Made by a program: the position numbers and the translations under genes. Shown in pieces: positions 33,341 through 45,924 of a stretch of DNA of 64,000 bases (position 1 is its first letter; each line of letters starts with the position of its first letter). The notes beneath the pieces were generated by a model. That model saw only the letters and a list, made by a program, of their open reading frames with translations, searched no databases and had not been told where the DNA came from. Source of the DNA: Labyrinthula sp. Ha (taxonomy: Eukaryota > Sar > Bigyra > Labyrinthulida > Labyrinthulaceae); assembly GCA_015227615.1 (NCBI GenBank), contig JAALGZ010000012.1, forward strand, positions 372,001 to 436,000. Direction: 5' to 3'.

Positions 33341-36300
33341 ATACATATAAAATTATCAGGCTCCTCCTGGAGTAGCGATTCATCATACTTCTCCAGTATC
33401 TTGAGATAACTCTTATATTTGGTGAAAGTAATGTATATCCATAATTATACACTGGGTATAGGGTTGTACCGTTACATTTAATAATTTAGTGAATCAACGT
33501 GCCCTAATTTTCTTAGTATTTTAGAGTTTAAATTCGCAATACTTGCTTTTCACATTGAATTTTTTTAAATAGAAAAAATTTAGGTAGTCTCAATATGAAT
33601 TTACCTTATGGGTTTTTGCCACGAGGTTTTCGTTTGAATTTTACAATTTTGTGGGAACCTCGTACTTTCACATTATATTCTTTTATTTAAGACTTTTAAT
33701 AATGGTGTGACTCTTTTGAAATATTTCTTAAATCTTCTCCAATTAATAAAAGAGATTCAGAGTATACTTGACTTGCGTTGAGTGAAATAAATATAGAGTA
33801 GCTAGTCTCCATTCCTCTTAGTGTACAGAACTCATATTTCACTTTCCAGAAGAAGATAATATGATATTTAATTTTAGTATTAAATGTGTGGGTAATTTTT
33901 AGTACCTGTAAGCATTTCCAAAGAAAATATATAATCGTTGAGATATGTTCAATGCCTTCAGAGCTGTTTATGGGGATTAATATATCCATCAACACGCTTT
34001 TTATTAATTTAAAGCGATTCAAGGTCTTTGTTAAATGCGGATATTGTACTGGAACCAGACGAGTACCCCCATATTTTGCACCTCCATAGAAACAGCATCA
34101 AGACCCTATGATAGAAGCCCACATTATTCTTGGTAATGTATCGCACTAACAGTTTTCAGAAATAAATTGGATTTAAAACTACTAGACAATAATATAATAG
34201 TTCTCAATAATTTCATATGCAATATACTTTCAATTCTCCTTAATCAATGGGCGAAGAAATGTGACATCTCAAAAGTGGAAGACTAAACGGATAAAATTAA
34301 AATTTTAAATATTTCACAAGGAGAAAACAAGCTGCTACCTACTATTTGTGAACATATTCTCAAATATCCCAAGGGAGCACCTGGCTGAATGTAAGGGCTA
34401 GAACAAAGACCAAACCAAGCAATCATCAAAATAGATGGTATTAGCTGTGCAGAAGCTATCCACTTACTGCCAGCTAATCCAACGCAAAAATTTTGGCTGA
34501 TTCAAAATTGAATAAGAAGTTTATTAAACAACCCAAAATTGAACATGTCCGTTAGTTCAGGCTGAGGTCGGTTGTTCTCTATAAAATCGACTACCAAACT
34601 TACAACCGTGGTCGTCTTTCCAATGAAATAATTCGTTGTATGGATTTTATATGCTAAATTGTAGATATATTGGATCATTTGAATTTACACTAGTTATGGA
34701 AAGCACTACAATTATTGGTTATTATAAAATTATTTGCTATGACATGGTTACACAATATCTAAAGACCGGTAGAAAAGTGTAATTGCCTCACAAGATTCTC
34801 GAATTGAATTTCAAACCACCCAAAGAGACAGAAACACAATACTTCCAGGCACTACAGCTCACGGACCAGGCACCTCTCGGTTCACTATTCAGATATCTTA
34901 AATAACCTACGGTAAGGAGTATTCGTGTTTTTTTGCAACTAAAACTGCAATGTCAAAAAAACTATATCTCACAGGAGCGAATGTAGAAGACAAGTATACG
35001 GAAAATTATTTCACAGGAAACTTTATAAGCATCATAAAAGCACCTGCACCTGTCTATGAAGCTACATCCAATGCTTCATACAACCTTCAAATATTACCCG
35101 ATACCTTCTTCAAGGAATTGGAGCTCATATTTGTTTAATTATATTAGTTGTCCATTATTTGCTCTCCTTTTTCCTGAAAGAATTTTATGATTGTATGATC
35201 AGGAAGAAAAACATTGAGTCTATCAATTATATTCTAGAAACCTTTTACTAACATCATTCGTGCTAGGCGCAAAAAGTAAATGCATAGCTACGCATTGGGG
35301 TTGAAGGTGTCCCAAGTACTAGGTCAGTTGAACTAATAAAACCATCGAGGTCTATCTATTAAACTGAAGCTGCTACCTAAAGACCAATGATTACAGAACC
35401 TGGTTTATAATATGTGTAAAGATAATTCCTTTGATCCTGGTGTCCCCAAAAAATGGGAGCACTATATATCTCTAAGCACTTTCACATTCACAAATTTAAT
35501 TGTGTTAATACTATGTTGAAGAGAGAAAAACGGAGCAATGTAGGTTTTCATTGCAAATGAGGGTGAACATCTCAATTAATAATAAAAAGTCAGATAAAAC
35601 CCAAAGAGACGTGATCTTCCGACATGCAGAAAGTTCGAGTCCTAATGCAATAAATTTAACTTAAGATTTTTTATTACATGCTTCGGTCTTAAAAGCTGGT
35701 TCAGTTTTTAAAGTAAATCATGATTGATAAATCCCATCTTATGGGATTTAACTTGAAAGCAACGAGTTCTTCATTCCGCCAAAAACCCTATGAATAATTT
35801 CCCATAGATCATCGTATGATATTTTTGTGTATTAAGAATTTCACGGAAAAGCAGTAATCAAGCCTAATGAGGACATGTTTGGCACACTATTTACCTATAT
35901 TTCAATGTCTTCTTGGCCTAGAAATATTAAACCCTTAAACTTTTAAGTATTTACAAACTAGTCACTATACCTCCATTTTTTCAAATATATTATACTAAAC
36001 AAAAGGATATTCGTCGAGGATTATCTTGAATTTTATATCCTAAAGAAAAAGAAAATTCAGGTAGTAGAACTAGGAAAGTATGCTTAGCTAATTAAGAAGT
36101 AAGAACTTTGATGATAAAGATTTTAGAACGCAGCAAACCTTCTATTCAAGTCTACACACCCCAAACGCATAGTAAATAAGCCCTTAACCGGCATTGCATT
36201 CTTAAATATCTAAGTAGAGTCCAATCTGATCTGTGTCACACTCTAGAACACAAACTGATTCATGTACAAACTCGGTGATTTAATTTTTCACAATTTGTTT

Positions 36301-37108
36301 GAATTAAAGCTAAACTGTATCTTTTCTCTATTGCTTAGCCCAAGAAGGATTATTGCGGTTTCTTCAATATACTTATAAAAAACCTCAGTGGCAAAAAACC
36401 TGAAAATAGACAAAAAATCCATTTAGAAAGGAGCATACCCAGCGCTAACTAAATTGGGTTAAGATAATTCTGCTTTAGCAAGTATATATGCGTATTCTTA
36501 TGAGTACCCAAGCCGGTGGAAGAGAATCAAAACACCTGAAAATTCTGTTTTTGTCCCGTTAGAGCCAAATAGACAACACTAGGCTTAGCATATATATCTC
36601 CTTTATTTAGAGATATTACGTAGAAAAGTACAAAATAGTATCTAATCATGTAACTTTCATTTTTGAATGTTAGCACAAACCTAAAATTAAATTATCAGGT
36701 TAAACTAGCCACTCAAAAAAGAGATTTCTTATTTTGTTAGAAGCCTGGGGTTGTGTTGTATACTAAGCTTTAATGGACATTCTAGAGCTGTTATGAGTGA
36801 TATGGAAATATTATCTTTACAGAATATAAAAAAAATGTTTCTTCATATATGGAGGAATTAGTTTTTTAGAGGCTGGTCCCTGGATGGCAACTCTTACTGG
36901 TAGTATCAATAGCAAAAGCTGAGACCATGACGCCACGAAACCCTAAACTCAGTCCATACTTAGATCAAATATAGAAAGGACTGGGAGCAAATTGAAGCTT
37001 AGTAGAAGATAGAAAGCAAAAAAAATTAAGAACTAAAAGTTAAAGTGTATTCTTCCACTTATTCCATGGAGCTGTGTCCAATCCTGTTTTCAGTTAAGCT
37101 GAATCCTT

Positions 37109-37207
37109 GAAGTTTGGGTTGGCGAATGCCTTTAAAAAAGACCCCATGGCTCCGCACTCAATGAAGATGGGGATGGGTTTACAAAGTTTTCCATTTATTG
37201 AAGCTGG
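37109..37207 (-). mobile_element. Fossil retropepsin-like (gypsy protease) fragment
   Basis: The minus-strand reading ASINGKLCKPIPIFIECG and on through SFLKAFA lines up with the flap-strand and active-site region of Ty3/gypsy aspartic proteases (..NGK...ALIDSGA..SFI...FA). It is a short relic of a broken element. Confidence 0.35.
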
Positions 37208-38472
37208 GTAAATTAACCATTGGAAAAAAGTATGAATAAGAGGCAACGAGAAAGGTAGTGATTGTTTGAAGAATCTGAGGTTATATATCTACTTTATGAA
37301 AATTGAGGTTTTTTAATAGCATAGAAATTATGAGTTTAATAGGTTCTAGTTAGCACAAGTAGTATTCCTGATATTTGAAGAGAACCTATACTCAGAGACT
37401 ATATTCTAGAAATAGTGTCTATCCATTCTTTATTTCATCTTCAGGAACCATCGCTCTCAATATTATTTTTTGCATCGTGAGGTTTCATCTGTTTATCTGT
37501 ATCAATAGTGTATGCAATATGCTTCAGTTGAATAGAATAAATATATATTTGTCATCTTCTTGCTCAGTCCCTTCATTGCCTCCTTGTTTTGCTGACCTCT
37601 TTCTTCCTTTCGTCGTTTTTTTGATTGATTTCTTTCTTTGTTGGTTCAAAGATTGGAATTTTCTAGAATTGTGCTATTTGTATTACCTATGAGAGTGACC
37701 TTCCAAGAGCTAGCCTCAATTAGAACCATTTCATATATGGATACTCATGTGTACAAATCAAAAGATGTTTTCTTAAGACTATCGACCAGAAAAAGATATT
37801 TGGAACCTCTTAAGAAAAACAACTCTACTTTCATGTATGATGCAACTATCTTTGGAATGAATATACTCATACCAGCTTGCTCATGTAGAAACTTAAGCTA
37901 TACAGTCGAAAATATAATAAAAACCCAAAGAAAAAAGCAATGGGGATCTGCATAAGCTGATTTCATTTGGGATTTGGAAGTACAGTCTATTGAACAAGGC
38001 GCAACGCCTAGAATATCAATACTAATATCGTTCACCTCGTGTTTTTGTTTAACAAGAACTTAGAATTGTTTTATGGAAATAACGTTTTTTGCGCGCTTAA
38101 GACTAAGGCAATAAACAGCATATAACTTGAAAGAATATACTTCTTCATTTTTTCTGGTATTTAATATTTTTTGAAGGAGTTATGGATTTCTGAGCTCAGT
38201 ATACTTCATGGCAATACCTTAGCAAAGATCGATACATTCTAGTTATTGAACCTAAGAATTTTGTACTACTAAAAAAACTTCTACGAAGCTGGTAGAAAAT
38301 TATTGGAAAATCTGATAGAGAAAGTTCTCGGTTTGTATTTTCTCGTGTAGGTCAAACGATGCAAGCAGCTGATTTTACATGAGAAATATATCTTATCAAT
38401 ATTAATTTCTTGGTATATACCTCTGCTGGTAAGTTAACTCACCATATCATGTACGCAACAGACTACGGCACC

Positions 38473-39343
38473 TTATACTTCTGTACTTCGTGTAAACAAC
38501 CCAAGTCTAACAAATTCTGTGGGATCGTCCTGCTTCCTTATCTCGATGCTTTCAACCTTGTTAAACCCAAATGATTTGGCGCTATTCCATTCATCTGATG
38601 CAAGTATCATGTGTGTAACTTGTTTAAATTCCGGACTTGCCCTAAATCGTGTCCTAAGCGCTCTTCTTACTTGCATTGCGCCTCCAGCGAGGTTCGAATC
38701 TAGGGAACGTACAGCATTAAGCTCATTTGTAGAGAGATCAGAGAAAAGAGGAAGTGAAGAAAAAAGAGAATCATTCGGTAGCCAAGCATTTAACATTCGA
38801 CGCACTAGATCCACATTCTCTCTAACCTTTTCTTTCTCATCTTCGGTGTATTCATTGTGAAAACTCGTCTCTAGCCCTTGAAGAAGTAGGCCAGTTGGAT
38901 GAGAATAAGTAAAATAAGTTATCAGAACTTTCATCAATTCACCACAATCCTTGTCAGACAGTTTTCTGCTCAGACAACACTGAAACTTTAAATCACTAGA
39001 GCTCAAGGAGTTTCCAACAACTCTTTTCAAAACACCCATTCTTTTCTCCCTGGAACCCCTAAAAATAATACGACAAACAAAAATACCCCAGCATAAATTT
39101 CCACAATAAATTTTCACATAATCCTTCACTTATTACCTTCACCGCTTGCTTTTCAACTCCTTTTACATTCCACACTCTCATATCTAAGCCCTCATTTTCC
39201 TCATTCGAAACTTCTAGAAGCTTATCTGCAATTTCTCGATTCTCCTCATTCTTTTTAACGGATAAATAGATTAGTGATCCAACGGTTAGCCCAGCTATAG
39301 CAGCTTCAGCAAATGTTTGCACTTTTCCCTTTCGCCTACTCAT
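38473..39343 (-). CDS. Membrane-anchored protein of unknown family, two exons
   Basis: Exon 1 (39087-39343) and exon 2 (38473-39058) are joined across a 28-nt intron at 39059-39086 (GTATTTTTG...TTTTTAG in gene orientation), giving 280 residues. An N-terminal basic start (MSRRKGK) is followed by a hydrophobic helix at about 11-28 and then a long soluble region. The second exon is well-composed coding sequence (ELMKVLITYFTYSHPTGLLL, RRALRTRFRASPEFKQV) but I recognise no domain. An upstream ATG at 39439 would overlap the start of the MAP3K gene, so the ATG at 39343 is preferred. It is divergent from the MAP3K gene, with 62 bp between starts. A mitochondrial or peroxisomal membrane location is possible but unproven. 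Confidence 0.7.
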
Positions 39344-39405
39344 TGTAAGAATTGAACTAATCAAAATATTTTGGGCAATTAACAAAGATACTATTTGTAA
39401 ACAAA

Positions 39406-42254
39406 ATGAATAACTCGTCCTTGACGAAAAACCTTGCAAAGAATGAAATTGTAGGAGAAAAATATATCATTGGACGAGAAATTGGGAAAGGTGTTTGTTT
39501 ATTTTTTTTGATTTTGTTCAGGTGGTTGCTCAACAGTTTTTGAGTGTTTTTCGAAGGACATGAGTGAGAGTTTCGCAGTGAAAAGAATTCCATTGATAAA
39601 AGTTTCCCAAAATAAAAGAAATGTTTTTGAAGCGGAGGTATCTATACTTAAAACACTACAACATGATAATATTGTCAAGTATGTAGACACAGTGAGCACG
39701 AGTTCACATCTTTTTATCATCCTGGAGTACATGGAGAATGGGAGCCTTGCCAAGTCACTCAATCTTTTCGGTGCTTTTCATGAAACAAAGGTAAAAATAT
39801 TTGTAGCCCAAATATTGAATGGATTGAAGTATCTCCATGAAAAAAATGTCATCCACATGGATGTTAAATGTGGAAATTTACTGCTCTCTTCAACAGGAGT
39901 TGTGAAGCTGGCTGATTTTGGAGTTTCTCAATCACTGACTCACCATCAAGACACACTTAAGATGCGAACAAAGTCTCAGGGCGGTGATTCAGTTGCAGGT
40001 ACACCTTATTGGATGGCTCCTGAAGTAATTATGATGGAGAATCCTGATACTAAATGTGACATCTGGAGTCTCGGCTGCGTTGTTGTTGAGTTGATGAGCA
40101 CTAAACCTCCATATTTTCATCTACCTACTATGACTGCCATGTACAAAATAGCACAATCTAGTGATGAAGAATTTCTGAAGTCTGCCATTAAGAGCATTCT
40201 TGAACGAGAAGACAACCCAAATAAAAATAAATTTACAGGGGAAGTTGAAATATCAGAAATGATGATAAATTTCCTTGCCAAATGTTTTAGAAAGATTGTG
40301 AAGGACAGATTGACGGTACATTCTTGCTCTTAAATCTTACATGTAGGCTGCCGAGTTACTGCAGGAACCATGGGTTAGAACAAATAATTCCCTATCAAGC
40401 CCAAGGAAACAAATCGTGGAACAAGATCTAAGCTATCCAAAGACAACAAGCCCCATAAAAAGTAGTAACACTGGATGGAAAACGAATATAACTTTGCGAC
40501 CACATCATAAGAGACAGCACAGAAGACATAATCCGAGCCGGAAACTCTCGTCCCCCGTTGCCGCAGCAAAAGACTCTGAAAATTTTTTTGCCTTTAATAC
40601 GTCACTTAGAAGGTCGACTTCTCCTCTTCGAAAACTAGCGGAGTCCAAAGGGTTTGGTCTATCGCCAGAAAAAAGTGTGTATAGTTTTGGGGCTTTTTCT
40701 ACTGGTGTATACAACGACTTTTGTGAAGGGTTTGACGTTTTATATTCTGACTTTATTCAATCTTTCCAGGTGGGTAACTCAGGTCTACCCGTAGGTTTCA
40801 GAAAATCAGTTATTGAACTCAACAGGAAGTTAAGCCAGCTTAGATCAGAAGACAAGTATCTATTCGATCACTTTTGCATCAATATCTATCCATTGATAAG
40901 AGCTATCGAAATAATATACCAAGAAGAAATTAAAGATGTTGAGATCACAGAGGAATTCCTAAGCTTCTTACTCAACTTAGGCGAAATATCTAAGCCTCTT
41001 CAGCAAAACTTAGCGTCCCATGGAATATTTGAACAATTATCAAAGCTGTTTTCCTTTAGTTTACACCTCGATCCATCACTTGCAGCAGGATTTCTGAGCT
41101 TATTCCTCGACAGCTGCAGTGAAAATTTACAAGACGCTTCGATATTCTTTTCTATATTATCTGGTGGGGGGTTGAAGCTCATAAAAACCCTCTCTCAAAG
41201 CAAACTTAACTGGTCTACCACATCAGAAATATTCTTGAGGTTGTTTCATGCTGCGGAAACTCTAGGTTTTGTTCCAGATTTATGGTTCCAGATTGCGAAG
41301 GACCACCTAGTTGACGTATTACTTGAGCTTCTAACTGGTTCTGTTGAGGAAGCCAAACAAATTGATTTCAATGTGTCACGTTGTTGGACCCATTCCTTCG
41401 TGATATTTGATAGTTCTCATCCTCTTATAAAGGCATACATTTTCGACGGTCATTTTTTCTCAAGAGTTAATGAATATCTCCATTTGCTCTATTTAAGAGT
41501 GAAGTTTCATGACAGAGAAGAGATGGAGAGAAAATGTTTGGCTACAATTCTGAAGATATTGCTTTTGCTCTCTCAAGAAGAAGTAAACACTAGTCAATTT
41601 TTGCAGAGCAAGATATCCAACAATTTATGTTCCATGTTTTCTAGTTTTTCTAACACAGATATTTCATCTTTTGAGCTACACATTTTATCCCTAATAGCAG
41701 CTATTCTAACAAATTTAGTTTCACAGGGCAAAGAGATTGGTGAACAGTCAGTTCTAGCAGGAAATATAAGCTCTTTAAAGGTATATGCCACTTCTGGATC
41801 GGTTATAGAATCTACCACAACACGAACAAATATTGGAAGGTTCTTGCTCGCTTATAGGAACTGCTTCCAAGTGGATATAGTATGTCAAACTTTTCTCAGT
41901 CTCAGTATGGTTAGTACCATTTCTAACTTGTTGAATGAACAACTAGTCTTTCCAGCAACAGAGTTTTGTCTTTTTCTGTTAAAAGATAAGAGAGTGAGAG
42001 GGAAGGATCATAGAGAATCATTGGAAAAAGTCTTATTTGAAATAATTGAGTATGCCGTAAGAGAACAAGGTGAAAATATGGGAAATGAATACTTTACTCT
42101 TCTCTTGAAAGAGTTCAACGATAATTTTTCTCTGAAACACAAAGTTAAAACATACTTGTCTGAACTAATGAAAACAAACTCCTCAGTTGCTTTGAAAACT
42201 TTGTACTATGAAGCTGTTGGAAAACTAGAAATTACAGATTCTGCACACTTCTAA
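39406..42254 (+). CDS. MAP3K-epsilon/Cdc7/Cdc15-like protein kinase, three exons
   Basis: Exons 39406-39490, 39522-40315 and 40347-42254; two 31-nt introns; 928 residues. The kinase domain (about 18-310) resembles plant MAP3K-epsilon and the fungal septation kinases Cdc7/Cdc15: IGREIGKGGCSTVFECF, FAVKRIPL, LQHDNIVKYVDT, LEYMENGSLAKSL, LADFGVS, and GTPYWMAPEVIMM. The long C-terminal half is helical with ARM/HEAT character, as in MAP3K-epsilon. That family acts upstream of NDR kinases in cytokinesis and cell polarity. The catalytic loop reads HMDVKCGN (140-147): the Arg of HRD is Met, so this is a non-RD kinase, while Asp142, Lys144 and Asn147 remain. Its stop lies 5 bp from the stop of DRC1. 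Confidence 0.9.
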
Positions 42255-42259
42255 TTGTT

Positions 42260-44158
42260 TTATCGCTCTTTCAGCAGAGAAGACAGAGGAGGCACAATTA
42301 GCTTCTTTACACTGTCTCCGTCCATTTCAAGATTTATATTTTGCATTAGGTTGATGTTCTCGCTATGAATTTTTCGTTGCTGATTACTTACTTCTTCCAG
42401 TGATTTCAGGATGACATTATATTGCTTCATGGCTTTATCCACCTGCAGAAGATGATTAAGTGGAATATCAGCAAGAGCATGGTCCTCTAGTTCTCTTCCT
42501 TCACTAGCATTATCTTGCACGGGAAGAACCTGTGAGCTGGAACTAGTTATCTCCAATCCTTTTTTTTCTGCCAAGTAATGCCTTAGAATGGATAAAATTT
42601 TCTTCTGACTCCCGGTTTGCAGATTTGGACCTATCCTCTCATTAATATATTGAAAAATATTTTCTTTTTCTGTCTCTGATGTATCTAATCCAAGTGATGA
42701 CAATATCTGATTAACATTTTGTGTTGTATCTGTAGTTGTGGTTCCATTCAGAATTAGATAGCTTAACTTTGTTGCTAGTATCTTTTCAATCTGGTCTACA
42801 ATAAACTTGTTTTGCTTAGATTTTCTTTTTTTTGAAGCTTTACTCTTACAATCTTCTTCGGCCACTGTGTGGTAGATTTCATCGTGGATGTTTGAACTTT
42901 TTTTTGAAACGCTGGCACATCCAGCTGAGATTGGAATTATCTGGTTTAACTCATGAAACAGTGTCTTAACTTGCTTTATTAACGAATTTTCGTTATTCTC
43001 ATACATCAACTTCAAATCGCTGTACATTTGGATGTCTGATTTCTCAAAGTGTTTGAACTTTTCCTGAAGCTCTCGATACTGAGTTGTTAATCTTTTATAA
43101 CTGTCAGTCAACTCCGTGTTACTTTGTTTATATCTTAAATTCAAATCTATAAATTTTTTTACACTTGCTGAAAGTGAATCTTTTAATTTCGTAAGTTTGC
43201 GTTTTTGGGTACTTAGAATTTTTACATTTTCTTCCTCTCTCTCAGATAATATTCTGTAATTATACTCGAGTTTTTCTGCATTAAGCATAAAACTTGCTTT
43301 CATGTTCTCGAGAATTTTCTCTAGCTCTTGCAAATGAAGCAGAAATTTTCTCTGATTCTTTGTGAAATCTTCCTCATCCTCCTTCCTAACATGAATGAAG
43401 TCTTTTTCTCTTGCGTTTGATGTAGCAACTCTTTCTTCGCAATAATCAAGTCTGTTACTTTTGGTCTCATTAAACAATGCATTGCAGTGGTCGACATCAT
43501 GCTCTAGAGTTTTGCTCAACTCATCTTTGCATTTCTCATGAACTTTTTCCAGGTTTTCTCTTCTCTTTTCGGTAATCTCAATACGCTTTGCTTCAATTAA
43601 TTCTTTTACTTCTTCACAAATTTCCCTTTGAGACTCTAGGATCTCACTAAATATTTTTTCCTCTTGTTTCACCACATCTCGCCACCCCTCAATTAGCATT
43701 TGCTTTTTCTCAGTTTCCTTCCCGAGATCCCTTAAAAACTCTGAGATCATTCTCTTAAAATCAATCGGATCACCCTGATCAAGGTTCTTCTCTTCTATTT
43801 CATTAAGAAAGTTTTGAACCTTAACTAAACATCTTTCACGTTCTTGATCCTCATTTGAAACCACTTTTAAGAAATCAGGAATGATGGCTTCTGCAAACCT
43901 CTCACTGCTCAGATCAATCTCCTCCATTTGTTTCACTTCCTTGACAAAGTTCCTGGTTAAGTTAGGGGTAAACTCTTGGGTATCATGAACGAGCTGATCA
44001 AGCGTAACTTCATCCTGCTGTTTGACTTCTTCCTGCCCCGTGGGTCCCGCATCAGATGGTTCTACGCATTCCCCGGATTGAATTCTCTTATACTGTAGCT
44101 CAATTACGTCTCTTCTTCGACGCATCCGCTCTTCACGCCTTTTAAGAGAGTCCTCCAT
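42260..44158 (-). CDS. DRC1: Dynein regulatory complex protein 1 (DRC1/CCDC164)
   Basis: Coiled-coil scaffold of the nexin-dynein regulatory complex, which links axonemal doublets and controls ciliary beating. The 632 residues are mostly heptad-rich. The strongest block is LEYNYRILSEREEENVKIL, followed by QKRKLTKLKDSL and then SYKRLTTQYRELQEKFKHFE, closely matching human and Chlamydomonas DRC1. The early ERFAEAIIPDFL segment matches the VAEALIPE motif. The N-terminus is strongly basic (RREERMRRRRD). The C-terminal 150 residues include a helical domain (NKFIVDQIEKILATKLSYL) consistent with the DRC1 C-terminal region. TTAACGG at 44166-44172, just upstream, reads CCGTTAA in gene orientation. This gene is the main evidence that the organism makes a flagellum. 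Confidence 0.9.
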   Translation of the reverse strand: MEDSLKRREERMRRRRDVIELQYKRIQSGECVEPSDAGPTGQEEVKQQDEVTLDQLVHDTQEFTPNLTRNFVKEVKQMEEIDLSSERFAEAIIPDFLKVVSNEDQERERCLVKVQNFLNEIEEKNLDQGDPIDFKRMISEFLRDLGKETEKKQMLIEGWRDVVKQEEKIFSEILESQREICEEVKELIEAKRIEITEKRRENLEKVHEKCKDELSKTLEHDVDHCNALFNETKSNRLDYCEERVATSNAREKDFIHVRKEDEEDFTKNQRKFLLHLQELEKILENMKASFMLNAEKLEYNYRILSEREEENVKILSTQKRKLTKLKDSLSASVKKFIDLNLRYKQSNTELTDSYKRLTTQYRELQEKFKHFEKSDIQMYSDLKLMYENNENSLIKQVKTLFHELNQIIPISAGCASVSKKSSNIHDEIYHTVAEEDCKSKASKKRKSKQNKFIVDQIEKILATKLSYLILNGTTTTDTTQNVNQILSSLGLDTSETEKENIFQYINERIGPNLQTGSQKKILSILRHYLAEKKGLEITSSSSQVLPVQDNASEGRELEDHALADIPLNHLLQVDKAMKQYNVILKSLEEVSNQQRKIHSENINLMQNINLEMDGDSVKKLIVPPLSSLLKER

Positions 44159-45924
44159 GTCTTTCTTAACGGCAAAGATAGAGTTTGTTATTAAATAAAC
44201 TAGTAAATTAGCTATATATAGCTTAGTATAGATATTTCATACAGAAAGAGTTTGCAGGAAGAATAGTATCTGTCATGGTTTCATTATGAGTTGACATGGA
44301 GAGTCTAATTAACAAAATACAATACACAGACGTATTAAGGTACTGTCATTGTCTTATGTGCTTAACTAGAAATTCCTGTACTTTTACACCTTAGTTCCAG
44401 AGCATTGAAGATTCTACTGATAGATAGTATGTTATAGATGCTTGAAGAAAGTGAATCTCACACTAGAGAAAGGTTTTATAGCTGTTATTTATACCTCTAG
44501 TTATTCTCCTTAGTGAAAAACTAGATGCTTCTTCTTTTAGTTTCTGAGGGAATTAAGTATACACTTGTACTGCAGCTAAGATTTTTTGTTAACTTTTCCT
44601 TAAAACTTTAGATTGGCAATGCAACTTCGAATACTACTTGTTACTACTCTTATTCAACTTGTTAACAATGTCTCAATTGATGTCCGCTCCAAAATACTTA
44701 AGAATACACTAGGTCTACTTGGTGTACTAAAAGAGCTGCAGTAAATATCAGTTAAGATTGAGTAAATAGTATGTGATTGCGCTTTATATAGAAAGGCTTT
44801 TATTATGTAATAGGAGCTCGTTGATGATTTTTCCAAAATATGTATATATTTTTTAAACTTGTAAATCTGTAAATACTAAGTGTTGTAGTCATAGTCATCT
44901 ACTGCTTTCGCAGTTACAACCCTCTAGAATGGGCACTCCTTCCACTTCCCCCAAGCCCGTGTCTAATTATTTTGCTGACCGAACTATTAGGTGGATATAC
45001 ATCAAGTCTTTTTAGAGCTAGCTCTCATTTCCCAGAGGATGCTACAACTATAGATTCTCTCAAAGCTCAGACACACCCAGGGTCAACACTTGGCAGTAAT
45101 TTTATTTATGAAATAGAGTGGGATTACAGTCATGTTACATATAGGAATACATTGTTAAATTATTAAGCTGTTCTTTTGTGAAGCTAACTACGGGACTTTC
45201 GCTTTTTCAATACTACCTTGGCTAATTTTATGTAACAGGTCATTTCGGACAACTTTTTTACTTAATATTTTCAGGTTTTATGACACCTAGATGCCTGGCC
45301 AGTACCAAGATTCTAAAATTTCCAATGTAAAATCTCATAGAATGTAACGAGGTAACTAAAATGCTGTTTTGGGTAAACTATTTAATTTAGCAATTTATCA
45401 TAATAGCAGGAATCAAAATTACAACAACGTACGCAATAATACAATTTAGTTCATTTTCAGTGAGTTCTTTAAGTTTCTATACGATTTTTGGAATAAGATA
45501 CCTACAGTTCAATGGGAATGATGTTTCAGTATTTCATTTATATGCAGCGACCCGAACTATGATATCTGTGTTAATGATCGAAAGCAGTTAGACTCAAAGG
45601 TTACACCTCTTTGACTCTTAGAAGGGAAATGAAATAAAATAACATAACTAGAGAAATTGAACAAATAAAGAAGATATTTCTTTGGTGCTTAGCTAGAAGC
45701 TATTTTTTTGTTCGACTATGAGCTAAGAGGAATCGCATTGTCACTGAGAGTTGAGATTATTAGGTCATTTGGAAACGAATTAAATAACCATAAAATGCTT
45801 TCCAGAGATGTTTATGTTTATTTACTTTTTTAACGGTTTGCTTAAAGGGCTATTGTAGCATTCTGTACATCGACTTACTTCTACTTGGAACTTGAAGAGG
45901 TTTAAATCATGTTTAGGTGTAGGA

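Larger units (their letters stand above)
29174..38472. other. 9.3 kb gene-poor region with retroelement remains
   Basis: No host gene supported beyond the phosphate-carrier promoter at its left edge. Pieces resembling Ty3/gypsy reverse transcriptase occur at about 31.3-31.5 and 33.15-33.35 kb (+), and a protease-like piece at 37.1-37.2 kb (-). Frames at 34950-35138, 37375-37692 and 37638-37955 (+) have no recognisable domain. Confidence 0.45.

Noticed and set aside
35600-35660. Possible tRNA (TTCGAGTCC resembling a T-loop/B box)
   Set aside because: No A box or acceptor pairing could be found at the right distance.
39344-39439. Upstream in-frame ATG extending the unknown membrane protein
   Set aside because: It would overlap the MAP3K start and add a sequence without matching character; the ATG at 39343 directly precedes a basic start and membrane helix.
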